The notes under the pieces: generated by a model | The model's database searches: none | The model's input: the letters and a program-made list of their open reading frames with translations, nothing else | Told to the model about the DNA's origin: nothing | In this document: piece after piece, positions 25,740 through 38,800 of the stretch | How the letters are laid out: every line of letters begins with the position of its first letter | Position numbering within the stretch: position 1 is the first letter of the stretch | NCBI GenBank assembly: GCA_024362935.1 | Contig: JANCRA010000004.1 | Location: forward strand, 22,696,121-22,760,120 | DNA: 64,000 nucleotides | Source of the DNA: Setophaga petechia | Lineage: Eukaryota; Chordata; Aves; Passeriformes; Parulidae | Direction: 5' to 3' | Program-made: the position numbers and the translations under genes

Positions 25740-26419
25740 TATTTAAGTAATATTGTTTCCTCTGCATAACACCTGCCAATCTGCTTCTGCAGCCATGGTA
25801 ACAGGTATCCTTGATATGATAGACTTTTTTCCCCATCCTTGCAGCCCACATCTTTTTCTGTGTGTTGGTTCAAGACTCTGAGTATTAACCACACTTTTTA
25901 TTTTTACATTAAAAAATAGCTTTAGAAAACAAAAAAAAAGCACCCATGCACCAAACCAACCAACCAAAACACATCCACCAAAACCAAAATACCAAACACG
26001 CAATCAAGATGGGCAGCAGAAAAACTCATCCCCACTGTGCTTATAGGTGTCCTGCTCTTAGTCGTCTATAAATACAGTGCATGTTGCTCCTCTTGTAAAA
26101 CCTTTGCTGACAGTGGTATTAGCCCAGTACAGAGATTTTATAGGTTTGGGCAGCCACAGTGTTTATATTTTGTAACTGGAGAAGAGACATAACAGCAAAA
26201 ACTCTGGCTGTTCACACTACATAAAATAAAGGTGAGAAGTCACAGCTTAATAACACATTATTCTCTTGTATAATTATGCAGCTGAAGCAAGCAGTTGTTT
26301 TAGTTATTCTAATGAAGACACTACAACTGTACTTCATATCTTCTGCATCCTCCCAAATGCTTTTTCTTTTGTGTATAGATTAGACATAAAAGTATTTTTC
26401 CTTTTTTATTCAGTGTATC

Positions 26420-26900
26420 AAACACACTTTGAAATGCTAATTATTCCATTTACTTTCATTAAAATTCAAATTGCTGAATGAAGATGTGGATAAGGGTCGC
26501 CGAATAATCAATCTGAAGTGAAGATATGGCTTCAATTATGCCTCTGTCTTTTAACAAGGAAATCAGGACTTTCTGATCATTGCTGACAGTAGTCTAGAGC
26601 AGCAGTCTGATTGTAGCTTGTTTTTAATAGGCTATTTCTAGCTCTATTTTGTATACCTCTGACCACAAGAAAGCACTGGTAGTCAATTAGAAATTATAAA
26701 TGGAAAAGAGTAACCCTTATTTCCTCTGAAGTGCCCGTTAGAAAGAAGGGGGTGAATCAGAGCGCATCGTGTAGAAGCATGAATAACATTTCTTGTATGT
26801 CTATTATGCTCCAGTGGGGAGAGTGGGAAATGAATAATTTCCCAATTAGCTTTCATTACTGAGCCAAAAATATTGCCTTTTATTAACATTTTTGCATAAA
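26420..26900. promoter_or_regulatory. candidate conserved non-coding element
   Basis: The segment has TAATTATT (26438-26445), a CpG pair in GGTCGCCGAATAATCAATC (about 26496-26512), TGCTGACAG, AGTCAATTAG, an isolated GCGCATCGTG and CCCAATTAGC. The mix of retained CpGs and homeodomain-like sites in an intron suggests enhancer function, on pattern only. Confidence 0.3.
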
Positions 26901-27140
26901 GTAAGTAGCTAAAGGTTGGCTTCTTTGTGAAAGCTTTTATACATGTGTGCTGCATGTGCATTTGTAGTGTGCGTGTAAATGTGCATGTGTGGTTTTGTGT
27001 GTACTTGCACACTCATACTTCACAGTCTACCTGTGCACGTTTTTGCCAGTTCACCTTTGCATTAGACAGACTGCAAAAAGAAATTTGATTTCTAGTAAAG
27101 GAAGCAAGTGTAAAGTGTGTGATGTTACAAATACTGGCCA

Positions 27141-27168
27141 TCCTACTATACTATACTATACTACTATC
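27141..27168. repeat. (CTATA)n-type simple repeat
   Basis: Three to four copies of CTATA with CTACTAT borders. Confidence 0.8.
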
Positions 27169-30100
27169 CTAGTTATTTAAATTTGTCCTGCTTTCATGAA
27201 CCACTAAACCACACAGAATAAACATAAACAGATGAGACACTTGTCTGGGAGCCTGGCAGTAATTCTGTTGGTCTTGCCCCCACCAGACAGAAGTAAATTT
27301 TCTTTTCTCTTCCTGTCTGAATTTGTCTTTTCATGTCAACTGAAATTCTGTTGTCTCAAACTTCTCTAACTCTCAGATTTGGGTTTGTGCCTTAAAGTCA
27401 GCTAGCCCTTGCCTCCCTCACAAGCCTGATTTTCACCTGCCTTTTTTCACTCAGCTGTTCTATGTTGACTTAGGAAATAATGTGTGTTCCTCTTTAATTT
27501 TAGAAAAACAGAAGCAGTACAGGCTGAAGTTGAGTACTCATTAGGTTTATAGAAAAGTAATTTCATGCAGTCTTTTAGTGATTGATTTTTTAAAAATGGA
27601 ATGAACAGGAGTGCAAGTTAAAAAGCTTAAGATCATGTTGCAAGAATCCCACAACAGTGTTATGTCTGCACTTAGATTTAAAGTCTGAAAAAGTAGCATG
27701 GGGCTAGAAAAGGCTTATCATACTTTGTAATGTGAATACCAATAAAAATAAAACAAAGAGCATAATTGGAAATAATGGGTTTTTTATGTATCTGATTATG
27801 TTGTCTTATGTTATTTTTCTGTTTAGTAAGTCTGGCAGGGTTTGTGTACTTTGAATTCTATGGTATATTGAAAACTTTCAGTGTTTGTTTAACCCATTGA
27901 ACTGTGTATCAGACAAAAACAGAAGCAGTATTTGGAGTTTTTGAATTGAGATGGTAGCTTAGGTCTCTCTTTGTTTTGTGGGCATCCTGTTTGGTTCACC
28001 TCACTCACGCTAAACTCTCTTGGTTCGAATAGAGCAGCTCTGGCCTTGAGTTAAAAATGCATGCTACCAGAATGGAGTGTGGCACAAGGAAAGAATTGAA
28101 GGTGCACAAATCATATTTCTCTTTGTGTTTCACGTGTATATATTTTTGTATGAATGTGCTCTGATTTAATGGAATCTGATGAAGCACCTTTTAACTTTGC
28201 AATATTATTCTATCTTCATTGGTAAATGAACCAAATCACTGATCCGTGCAGTTTAAATGCAAAATACTGAAGTGAGCCCAGTACCCAGAGAGACTGCCTG
28301 TTCTCCTGACATTAAACTAGTTATGTTTAATGGAATGAAACAGAGTTATAATGACTTCTTTCACAGGTCATGTTCAGTTTAAAACTATTGATGGGCTCAA
28401 ACAAGTTAAATATCATCTGTCATCTTCTGGAGAGATGCAGCGAGAAAAACTAAACCAAAACTGGATATATCATAAGCATGCTGCAGGAGGACCATAAATC
28501 TGCAGGCATCCAGGGTCTACCTTTGGTGTTTGCCATGGGCAGTGTGTTGCAGCACCCTTGTTCAGGACAGTCTGTAGCGCACATCCAGAGCTACTTCCCA
28601 GGCAGGGTGTTCCAGGATGAGCAGTGTGATATATCCAGTTGATCTTGTCATGTGTTGTGCTGCTGTGTTTTTACATTTGAATCTGCAAGATTGCACTGTT
28701 GGAACAGCACACGAGTCGTAGCCTTAAATCAGTAATATGATCTAATTAGGAATGATGTCTTCATTTCCTGTATTAATAAATTGAGTCATCTAACTTTCTT
28801 AAAATGTTGGGGTTTGTTCTCTTTAATCCATTATGCTATTTGGAACATGCCGTATGAGTGTGGTTACATTTTAATGAAGAAGCCAGGCAATGAACTTGTA
28901 ACTTTTTAGGAATTTTTTCTGTTTAAAGTAGTATTTTTTCAACTGCAGTTGGATAGTAAGGCAGAAATGAAGGCTTGTGTGCCTGCTTATCGCATGGAGA
29001 GAGATAAATTTACCAAAAACTTAAGAACAGGTATGTGATGGTGTTCAAAGAAAATGCAGTTTAGCACAAGAAATGCTGAACCTCAATTTTTAGCAGTGAC
29101 ATTTTAATGATAGGAAGTCTGCAAAATTATTTGCCATCAATTGTGAAGGCAATAACAAGCCTTGGTGGTTTTTCACACCCTCTGTGTTAAGTGCTTTCAG
29201 AATGACAGCGTAAACTGTGTTGGAGAACTCCAAGGAAGTAAAACTGATTAAAATGTTCATGCTTGAATGGTGCTGATGGAATAGTTCATTTGGACTTTCT
29301 CTACCTCCTGCAGCTCAAGCTGAAATATTAAAATTCAGTGAATTTAAATCTCTCTCCCCTCAGCTCAGGAAAAAAAAACATTACATTTTAATAGGTTTTA
29401 AACTCATAATTCATTGGTTTGGAGCAGCACTATTAAATCTATTTAAATATTACGTGTATTACTAAGGAAATGATTGAAATAATTCTTTTTCTTTACCATT
29501 CTATGCATCTGAGTGAAAAAAGAATGGCTTTGGTTTAATTTTTAAGCATTTTGTTTTATCATGCCACTTTCATTATCTTCTTAAAAAATAAGCAAATGGC
29601 AGCTACTGAAAGAAAGGACACCTTCTGTCTTGTCACATATAATTACTATGTTAAAAGGCTTCTTCTTAAATGTGCTGTTTGTCACCATTTCTACCCATTT
29701 GAGGCTAAGGTGCTTGTTTGACCCATCTCAAAAGGTCCATAATTTTTGTTTGTTTTCAAGAGAGTGATTGTTTTACAGCTCTGGAGAACAACAGCTGTTT
29801 AGAAAATAGGCACAGAAGCCTCTGGAAGTGGTGTGGTGCAGATAAGTACACACAACTTGAAATGAAGAGTTGGCCTCTGTGCCTGCCATGATTGCTGTGC
29901 TGCTTTGTCTGGGGCTGCAGATGCCGAGTGCTGCTTAACATGCAGAAGCATCTCCTGCTCCTCTCAGATGGCGGCTTGCTTCTGGCTCACATGTGTGCAG
30001 GTGCTGCGAGGAGGAGTGAGGGTTTTCTACTTGAACCTGTACACACAGTTTGCATTGAAAAGTTGTTCCTGCCCAGGTGTGTGCATTCAGAAATGGTGGT

Positions 30101-33100
30101 GTCAGGGAGGATGAGTGAGGGCAGTTAGAACAAAAGTGTTGTAGCATGGGGACGACGTCACTTCTTTCTCCAGCCCTTCTGTATTGCTCATTCAAGGTGT
30201 GATAAGCAGTGGTTGAAGCTTAAATTCTGCAAAACAAGTTGGTGGTCTGCTGTATATTTTACACAGGTTGTTAAAGTGGGACAGCAGAGGCTGACTTAAT
30301 AGCTATATGCTTCAAATTATGTTTATTTGTGCACCCTAAAGAAATATTGAAATTCATTGCTCCCCATTTAATTACTCTTGTTTGCTGATTTTTTATTTAG
30401 TGGTCATATGGCCCTGCAAATATTTTGATCCTGCCTAGAGGCTGAAATTGATTTGTAGAAGGCTTTTGGGTGAGCACTTTTGGTTTTGAATTATTCACCT
30501 GAAGTCTGTCTGAGTTAAAGACACCTTGTTTTTTGGTTGCAAAGATGTGTTTTTGAGGAATTTATCATCTTGTTCCTTTATTCCCATGTACCAGCCTCAG
30601 AGAGAGCCTTGAAGGTGAGGTCTAATTTAAATAAATCTCCTCCGTATGCAGTGTCTTCATTTAAGGAAATGGAAAACTATCTTTTTAGGGATTTTTGAGG
30701 GAATTAATTGGAATGTAAATAATTTCCAGGTTCCATATTCCCGAGGATGGGTTTTAAATACTGTTGCCACACTTTGAGTGGGCTGCCACTGCCTTCCGCT
30801 TTTTGTCCTATTTTCAGTAGCTGTGGTATCTAGTTGAATTTATATTGGTCTATCACTATATGAGCAGTCAGTGCTGTTGCAGTGTGAAGTGCTGACCACT
30901 TAGAGCCTCTCACTGCCAATATGCTGGTGCCAGAGGCCTTTGGTTGTTCTGCCCAGCTAAACGCGTGTGACACGAATGTTGTGGCTCGCACACTCCATCT
31001 CATCCGGCAGGAGAGCTGATGTTGGCCTCCATGTTTCTCAAGCTGCATGACCACTGTATCTTGTTTTTTAAATAGGGTTAATCAGTGCAAATATGAAGAG
31101 TTGTGGAAAATTTTTGTAATATTCTGTAACATGAACATATGTAATATTTTATTTATTACTTATATTTGTGTGGTTTCACTTCACACACTGTAGAAATCAG
31201 ACAATACTGTTGCCAGCGGGGTCTGTACTCCAGTAAGTGGAAGCTGTTGCCAACCATGTTGGCATGGATGTATTGTGTTCCATCTTGGTTTGTTATATGC
31301 TGTGTATTGCCTTCAGTGATAGGTTTATACCAGTTCTCTGAGGGAAAAAAAGTCTATCTGTTATGTTTTAGAGTATTGTAAAGACAGGGGTTTTCCAAAA
31401 CCACCTGACTGCAAAATCAGCAATGTTTATGTACTCAGTGATGATGCTGTCTGTTCAAATAGGTACCCTTACTGTACAGTAGGGCATAAAGAAAGGTGCT
31501 ATTGTATCATGGTTTCAGCTACAGGAGTTCTGATGCCACCCCTAAACAAGGTCATATATTTGCCACCTAGACTTCTTCACAACCACACTTTGTAGGCTGC
31601 TGCCTACAGCAATGAATGAGGACCAGGACTGTATTGTAGAGTGAGTCAGGTAAATGTTTGTATTGCTTCAGGTGGGTGAATAGTACTTTTCATGTCTTCA
31701 ATCTTAAATGTAGGACCAGAGCAAGGACTCTAATGCTTAACTGGGATGGACACTAAAATACTGCATAAGTAGAGTATTTCAGCATGTTAAGTCCATTGAT
31801 GAAGAAGGAATTTAGGAGGTCTTACACTGTCTGATGTTTCAGAATGTTTGATTTTTATTAGCAAGACAGTTACTTGCCTATTGCTTGCTGAATTCTTCAC
31901 AGTCATGTCCTTGGGTATATGAATGCATCACAAACACTGATGAACTAACTCAGGATTGTTTGTGGAACAGAGGTCTACTACTTTCTCTGTTATACTTTTT
32001 AAAGAGGCTAAGGCAAAAAGAACAAGTGGTCCTTCCACAGTCTTGGGGCTGCAATTTAAATCCAGATGATTTGATCCTTGTCAAGACCTTCCTTTATTGA
32101 AGCCACTGTAACTAGGAAACTGTACTAAAGCAAAAGAATTCACTTTAACTTTCAGTTACCTGGCTAATGGGCACTACATTAAAGAGGCATAACACTACAT
32201 CTCACAGTGAAATCTGCTTGGAGAGGCGTAATGGTATCTGTGTATCCTAACACTTGTGGGAAGAGGCTGCTCAGCTCTGAGAAGAGCAGGCATTACAGTC
32301 CTCTGCACAGGACCACAGCTGCACCAGAAATGGCCATCTTTAAAGACACAGAATGGGCTGGAAACAATGGATCTGTCTGTGCAACACAGGTTTTTATCTC
32401 AAGGAAGGACATCTTGTTGAAATCCAGCACAGTGTGTACTTGTGTGCTGTAAGCATGAAGAAGCATCGTGTTAGCACTTAGAGTTAAGGAATCTCCGCTT
32501 CTCAGTAAGTGCTATGTAGAAACTTGCCTTGATAAGGATTGACTTGATAAGATGCATTAGAGAAATATATCTGTGAGATGCATAACATGCATCTGTTTTT
32601 TATTGGCATTACATGGCTCTAAAACCATACCTTGTGAAGAATCTTAGAAGTGAATTATAGTTGCCACATTTAAAAGCTCTGGTAATAGAATTGCCTGTGG
32701 ATTTAGCCACTTGAATCTCTGTGACCAGTACCATTGCTTAACTTCTAGCTTTTATTGTTTGATTTTTGATACATCTCAGATGGTAACTTTTTCACTTTTT
32801 CGCCCAAGGTTTCAGAAACTGTTTACTGTGGTGACCCTAGAAGATTATTTAGAAGTCTGCTGGGAAAAGCACAGACGTTACTCTCATTTCTAAAGGAAAG
32901 GACCAAAATTTACAGAGTCCCAACAGAAATGCTATTTTTGTACTGTTAGTCCAGAGGAGAAAAAAAAAAATCTCTTCCCAGTGCCTATGGATAGGACATT
33001 AGTGGAGCATTTGGTAAATAAGGTACCTGAACCAGTGTGTGCCTACTTAGCCAGAGATTAATTTTACCATCTGTTTATACATAGCTGAAAACACAGATTT

Positions 33101-33985
33101 GCCTCTATTTTTATTTTTTGAACTGTGTGTGCACACTGTCTGTGTGGAAAGGTTTTGAAGCAGAGGTTTGATATGTCAAGGCACATATCACACCACCGGC
33201 ACTCCTCATGCAAGGCCTTTAGCTTACAATTTGTGCTTTCTGCCTTCTCTGGCAGATGTGGATTTTCTTTACCTTAAATAGAAATTGATGGTGGAGAAGG
33301 AGGAAGAGAGTTTTAAATTCTGTGGTTTATGTGGGAGTTTGTGGCCTTTATTAAAAGATAATAGAAAGTGATTTTGAAGAGTTTAATTCTTCCTCCCTCC
33401 ACCTCCAGTGTGAAATTGAGGTGAAGTCCTGCAATCAGAAGAAGGAACTACTGGACTCTAATACTGTGGGAAGGTGAACTTAGCCTTTTGCAGAGAACTA
33501 AGTTTTCGCTTTATAAGATTATGTCCAATTTTTGGCCATGAATCTTTTATTTGTTAGTAGGTTGTATTAATTTTTTGTCCTCTGTCTATGCTGTTTTGCT
33601 GGGTGAAAAATAGTCATTAGAGTAGAAGGGAGGACAAATGGTGAAACGTGTATCCTAACAGATGTTCCTATATACATGATTAAGAACAGAAATGTGCTCT
33701 GCATGTATTGCTTTTCATCCGACAATATGATTTGGGAGATGACTTTTTGTTCCTAGATCACTTAAAAGATCTTTGAAGCAATTTGTAGAGATATGATTCT
33801 GATGGTTTCTTTGTTATTTATGTAGGAGCTCTAAATACTCCTCTTCTGATTAATGACAGCTATTGATTTTTTCATTTTCCCCTTTAGTTTTGTCAGTAGA
33901 GCTTGCTTTCCTTCTGTGGAATCAGCATCCTCAAAGACATAAATTGCTGAATCTTAGAGAGCAAGTAACATAGTATTTGGTTAAT

Positions 33986-34022
33986 AAAAAAAATTATTAT
34001 TATCCTTATTATTATTATTACT
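33986..34022. repeat. (ATT)n microsatellite
   Basis: An A-rich start followed by ATTATTATT and, after a CCTT interruption, ATTATTATTATTACTA. It lies about 160 nt left of the antisense CR1 copy. Confidence 0.85.
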
Positions 34023-34183
34023 AGTCTGCTCCTTATTCTCTCTCCTTTTTCATCATTTTTCATTCTTAATCCTAGAATTTAAGGTCTGTATTCATTTCCC
34101 TTTTTGAACAGACACATGCAAATTTTCTAGTAGATAAGTTGCATCTGAGCACTTAAGAGTTTCCACTAATTGCTGATACATTA

Positions 34184-35830
34184 CATAGAATCACAGAAAT
34201 TTCTTATGTTGGAAAAGACTTCTAAGACCATTGAATCCAACCATCAGACCAGCACCACTTTGTTCACAATTAAACCATGTTCCAAAGTGCCACATCCAAA
34301 AGTTTTTCTGAGTGCTTCCCCAGGTATGGTGGTTCCACCACCTTCCTGGGCAGCCTGTTCCGATGCAAGACTGTGTTTTCAGGGAAGAGATTTTTCCTAA
34401 TATCCCATCTAAACCTCCCCTGGCACAACTTGAGGCTGTTTCCTCTCATCCAATAGCTAGTTGCCTGGTAAAAGAGACTGACTCCTGCTGCACTAGAACC
34501 TCCCTCCAGGCTGTTGTAGACAGTGGTAATGTCTTCTGAGCCCCCTTTTCTCCTCTCCAGACAGCCCTGACTGCCTTAGCCACTCCTCACAGGACTTGTG
34601 TTCTGGACCCTTTCACTTGCTCTGTTGCCCTTCTGTAGGCACACTCCAGCATTTCCATATCTTTCCTGAATTAAGGGACCCAGAACTGGACATAGAGCTC
34701 CAGGTGTGGCCTGGAGTGGGAGTACAGGGCAATGATCCATTCCCTGGTCCTGCTGGCCACTCTATTGCTAATAAAGGCCAGGTTGCCATTGACCACCTGG
34801 GCACACTGCTGGCTCATGTTCAGCTGCTGTCAGCCAGCACTTCCAATTTTTTTTCCACCAGTCAGGTCTCTGGCCACTCTGCCTCCAGCCTGTAGCACTG
34901 CATGAGGCTGTTGTGACTTGGTCTTGTTGAACCTTATACTATTAGCCTTGGCTCATTAATCCCTCAAGAACCTTCAGCAGAGCCTTCCTGCCCTCCTGCC
35001 CAACGTGGTGTCATCTGCCAGCTGACTGAGGGGGCACTCAATCCCCTTGTCCAGATTGTCAGTAAGGATATTCAGCAGAGCTTTCTTCAACGCTGAGCCC
35101 TGGGCTGCCAGCTGGTGTAATGCCAGTGCTGCGGCCCCAACCATCCAGTCAGTTTATACCCAGCAAAGAGTGCACTCATCCACACCATGAGAAGCCAGGC
35201 TCTCCAAGAGAATGTTATGAGAAAAGGTGTCAAAAGCTTTACTAAAGTCCATGTAGACAACATCCACAGGATGTGGAGGATGCGCCTTTCATAAACCCAT
35301 GCTGGCTGAGCCAAGAGGGCCTCTGACCACCACCTCTCTCACTAGTCCTTTTCTGTTCACAAACAGCAGGTCCAGTGGAACACCTACCCTTGTTGTCTCT
35401 CTCATCCCTACTGTGTCAGGAAATTGTCCTCCAGGAACCTCCTGGATGTTTCCTTTCTGTTTTGTTGTATTTCCAGTAAGCATCTTTTAAATTGGAATCC
35501 CTTATGAGGGGAAGGGCCTGTGATTTTGAGAATTCTGCTGGCTGCTTATAGAATATTTCTTCTGCCTCTTCATCTTGGTGGTCTGTAGAAGGATTCCCAC
35601 CAGGATATTTCTTGTTACTCTGGGCACTGTAATGTTTTTCAATATGCTCACTCTCCCTTTAAAGAGTAAGAGTAGTAATTTGTTCTACTCTTCATCAGTA
35701 CCACTATTTCTTTATGCAAACCCATTATATGGTATATATCCTTATAGCTCCAGAACCATGCCACTGGAGGAGCTGCTGTATGACTCTTTGTGGGCTGTTT
35801 TGGTGTCTTGTATCATAACATCAGAAAAAC
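34184..35830 (-). mobile_element. CR1 LINE copy with internal deletion
   Basis: The element lies antisense to TLE4. Its 3' end is at the left (complement of the 'agaatcacagaaatt' terminus, near 34185), followed by 3' UTR-type sequence that reads against the usual CR1 pattern. The minus strand encodes degraded reverse transcriptase, including YVDFSKAFDT-like (about 35235), HGVDECTL-like, and LADDT (the catalytic ADD, about 35005-35020) segments. It then passes near 35300 directly into endonuclease-domain sequence (PLDLLFVNRKGLV and further 5' 'LMRDSN', the remnant of the LMGDFN motif). The linker and the N-terminal reverse transcriptase region are missing. Stops and frameshifts make it inactive. 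The right edge is approximate. Confidence 0.88.
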
Positions 35831-38800
35831 TTTTTTTTGTTTTTTAAATCTCTGCCAACAGAGGGAGAGCAGTACAAAGGAAGTACAAACAGTACAGATC
35901 ACGTCAAGGGTGCGAACAGGCACAGCAGATAAAAGTTCATATCATCTTAAGTACACTCGTAACTGCGTGTGCCAAAGAATTGCCTTTGCTGGTTTTCAAA
36001 CCACTGACATTGATATTGTGTACTTTTGAGCCATTGTTTCTATATATGTTTCCTCTTCAGCTTGGGTTCTGTTTTGTCTGTATGCTATCTTACTCATTAT
36101 TCACTCTGAGCAACCAATCACATCACTTAACTTGTTTCAAACAAACAGTGAAACTATTTGATTCAGATTTTTTGAGGTCCTCTCCCAGCAGTGTTGCAGG
36201 TACGAGTAGTGAACATGTGGAAAAGGATAAAAGAGAAAATATCTTTTTGAGACATTAGTTTGTTAACATTAGAAATTTCTTCCAGTTAGAGTAGTATGTT
36301 CAGGTTGTTTGAGTAATGGCCGTGACTTCTCAGGGTCTGTAAGAGGGAAAGTGGTAGATTACTGCAATACAAGCTGCTTGGAAAATATCCAGTAAAAACT
36401 TGAACATCTTCCAGGAAAACAGGCTTTGAATGTGCTGACTATAACAAGAGAGCATTTAAAGCTAATTTGTTAGTGGGTTTGTTATCACATTTTACTTAAA
36501 AGTTGATCTCTTAAGATGTGTTGGGAAAAGAATTAAGCTAAGCATCAACATTTAGAATGGTGGTTCTAAGAATTACTGTTACTCAGATAAAAGCCTTGAG
36601 CAAATCGTTTTTACCTATTTGTGTAAATGTGACTTTGGAGTTATTATATTCCTTACTTTAGACAGCCTAGAAGAATATACAGAAAAGAAAATACCATTAG
36701 TAGCAGCCAGATGTTATCTTTATTTGACGTGTGTTAATGTGTTTTGAAAGCTTTACTTCAGTTTTTACTACTCAGCTGATTTAAATTATCATCTTCCTAA
36801 ACTTATTACTAAAAAGAATGCAGCCTTCTCTTTTGGCTTCTTTCTGATTGCTGTGTTTACCCTGTGCTCTTATATTTTGTGTGTGTTGAATGCTCCTTAA
36901 AAACATTGCAATCTATTTTGTAATTCCATAGGGTGTATTTCTTGCTAGTAACTCTTGATGTTTTTATCTTCAAATAATTCTGGAGAATTTACAGCATCAT
37001 AAAGTCTGCCTTTCCAAGTTTGCACCTATTATGCATTAATGCTGAAGATGTATGCTTGACTTTACGCATACTGTAGTCAACTGTGATGGGATTGTCTGAA
37101 GTGTAGCACTACACATGCTACACATGCTAGGAGTTCATAAATAACATGACCAAAGATTACAAATTACAGAGAAGACGGGGAAGGGATTACAGCAACTTAA
37201 AAAATTATGTAGTTGCTCAGTTGGCTCATTTTCAGGCCTTCCTTGCAAGTTTTTAAATTTTGTCTGGTTTTATGATCTAAATTCATGCTACAGGCAGAAA
37301 CAAGTGTGAACTTTCTTCCATAATGGAATATTTCTGTGTGTGGAGAGTAACTATCTCTGTACTTACTCCTCCGTAACTTTGGCATTTTGATGACTAGAGG
37401 AGATCACCCTTTTTTACCACTTGGTAGCATTAATCTCATGCCCAGCGGGCTAAAGAATTGCCCATTTTTCTATAACTTTCCATTTAAAGAAATTACTGCA
37501 TGTAGGCCACCTGATGCTTACCAGTGATGTCCATAAGCAATGGAAAACAAAGTCAAGCTGTCATTGTGGGTATTTGAATACAGTAATAGGAAATGACAGA
37601 GATACCACTTCATCTTTACCTTCTTGACTAAGCCTATTAGCAAACAGCATTATTAATTATGTGATTATATGCTTTTATTTCCTTTTCCGCTTATATATTT
37701 TGAGAGCAAAAGCCTACCCAGTGTTTCACTTGCATTTGCTTCCTTTCTGGTTTTGGACCAGTGCCTCACTTTTGGTGTTCAGCATTTCTCCTCATATTGG
37801 AGGAGGTCATAGTCTTTCCCATACCAATACAGTCCTAGTCCGCGGTACTCCTTCTGTTGTTGAAGTTTTACTCCCACCCCATCTAACAGTATGCAACAAT
37901 ATTATCCTTGTGTGGCACAGGATGTGTGCTATGAAAATTTGGGTGTTTAGACTTTGCAGTCCAGTCGTCATGCCAAAGCATTTTCTTTCTGCTGTTACAA
38001 AGTGACTTAATGACACTAAAGTTCTGCTGTATCAGTGAATGACACTTTGTTGCTTCTGAGGCCTTGTTACCAGATTTCAGGTTCCCATTACTTCTAATGG
38101 GAGAACTTGGTCTCTTCAGAAAAGTTCTCTATAGCAGGAAGGCTCTGGGTTTGGTTTTTTAATTCCCCACTCTTTGCAGTTATTTTCAGAGCTCTCTGCA
38201 ATTCAACTTGCAGTGAAAACACTTTGATTCTTGGGCAAGAGGGACTGGCACAGCCCAGCTGTTCTGGGTGATCTCAAGCTGCTAGGCTACTACTCTTAAA
38301 GACCATGTTATGTCTGAGAGTCATTAATGATATTCAGTTCTTCCAGGCTTCAGTCTGTGCTGTTGTCTTGCTGAGCTATGAAGAGAGATTCCTATCAAAG
38401 ACAAGTAAAAAAGGGTATTACCTTCACAGTGCAGTTTTCTTCCAGTTCTTTGGAAACCATCCTATGTCAATAGAGGAGGTCATATAATGCAAATTGGGTA
38501 GGTCAATAGGCAGATCTCTATGGATTGTACAGTAGTGTGTAATGAGCGTTCCTCTTCAGTTGACAGTATAATAGCTAACAAGGGGAAAGCTCACTGTTGA
38601 TATTCTCAGGCTCTTCTCAAAGTCTTTACATTAAACCACTGGCAGATTCAGACAGAGATCTTCTTGCAGTGGTTTATAGCACATTATCAAATAGGAATAG
38701 GAAATTCCTTGTTCAAATCCAGGTAGCAGAACACAGATTATTTTGTTCATCCCTTTTCTTTTACTTGTTCTTCTCCTCCCTCCCCAAGGCAGGCCATGCC

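Noticed and set aside
29967..29977. AGATGGCGGCT, a YY1-like site in a GC-richer patch, as an intragenic promoter
   Set aside because: A single motif without CpG island or other promoter features.
34170..35490. Open frames on both strands at 34.2-35.5 kb
   Set aside because: They fall within the antisense CR1 copy and represent degraded reverse transcriptase/endonuclease or its complement.
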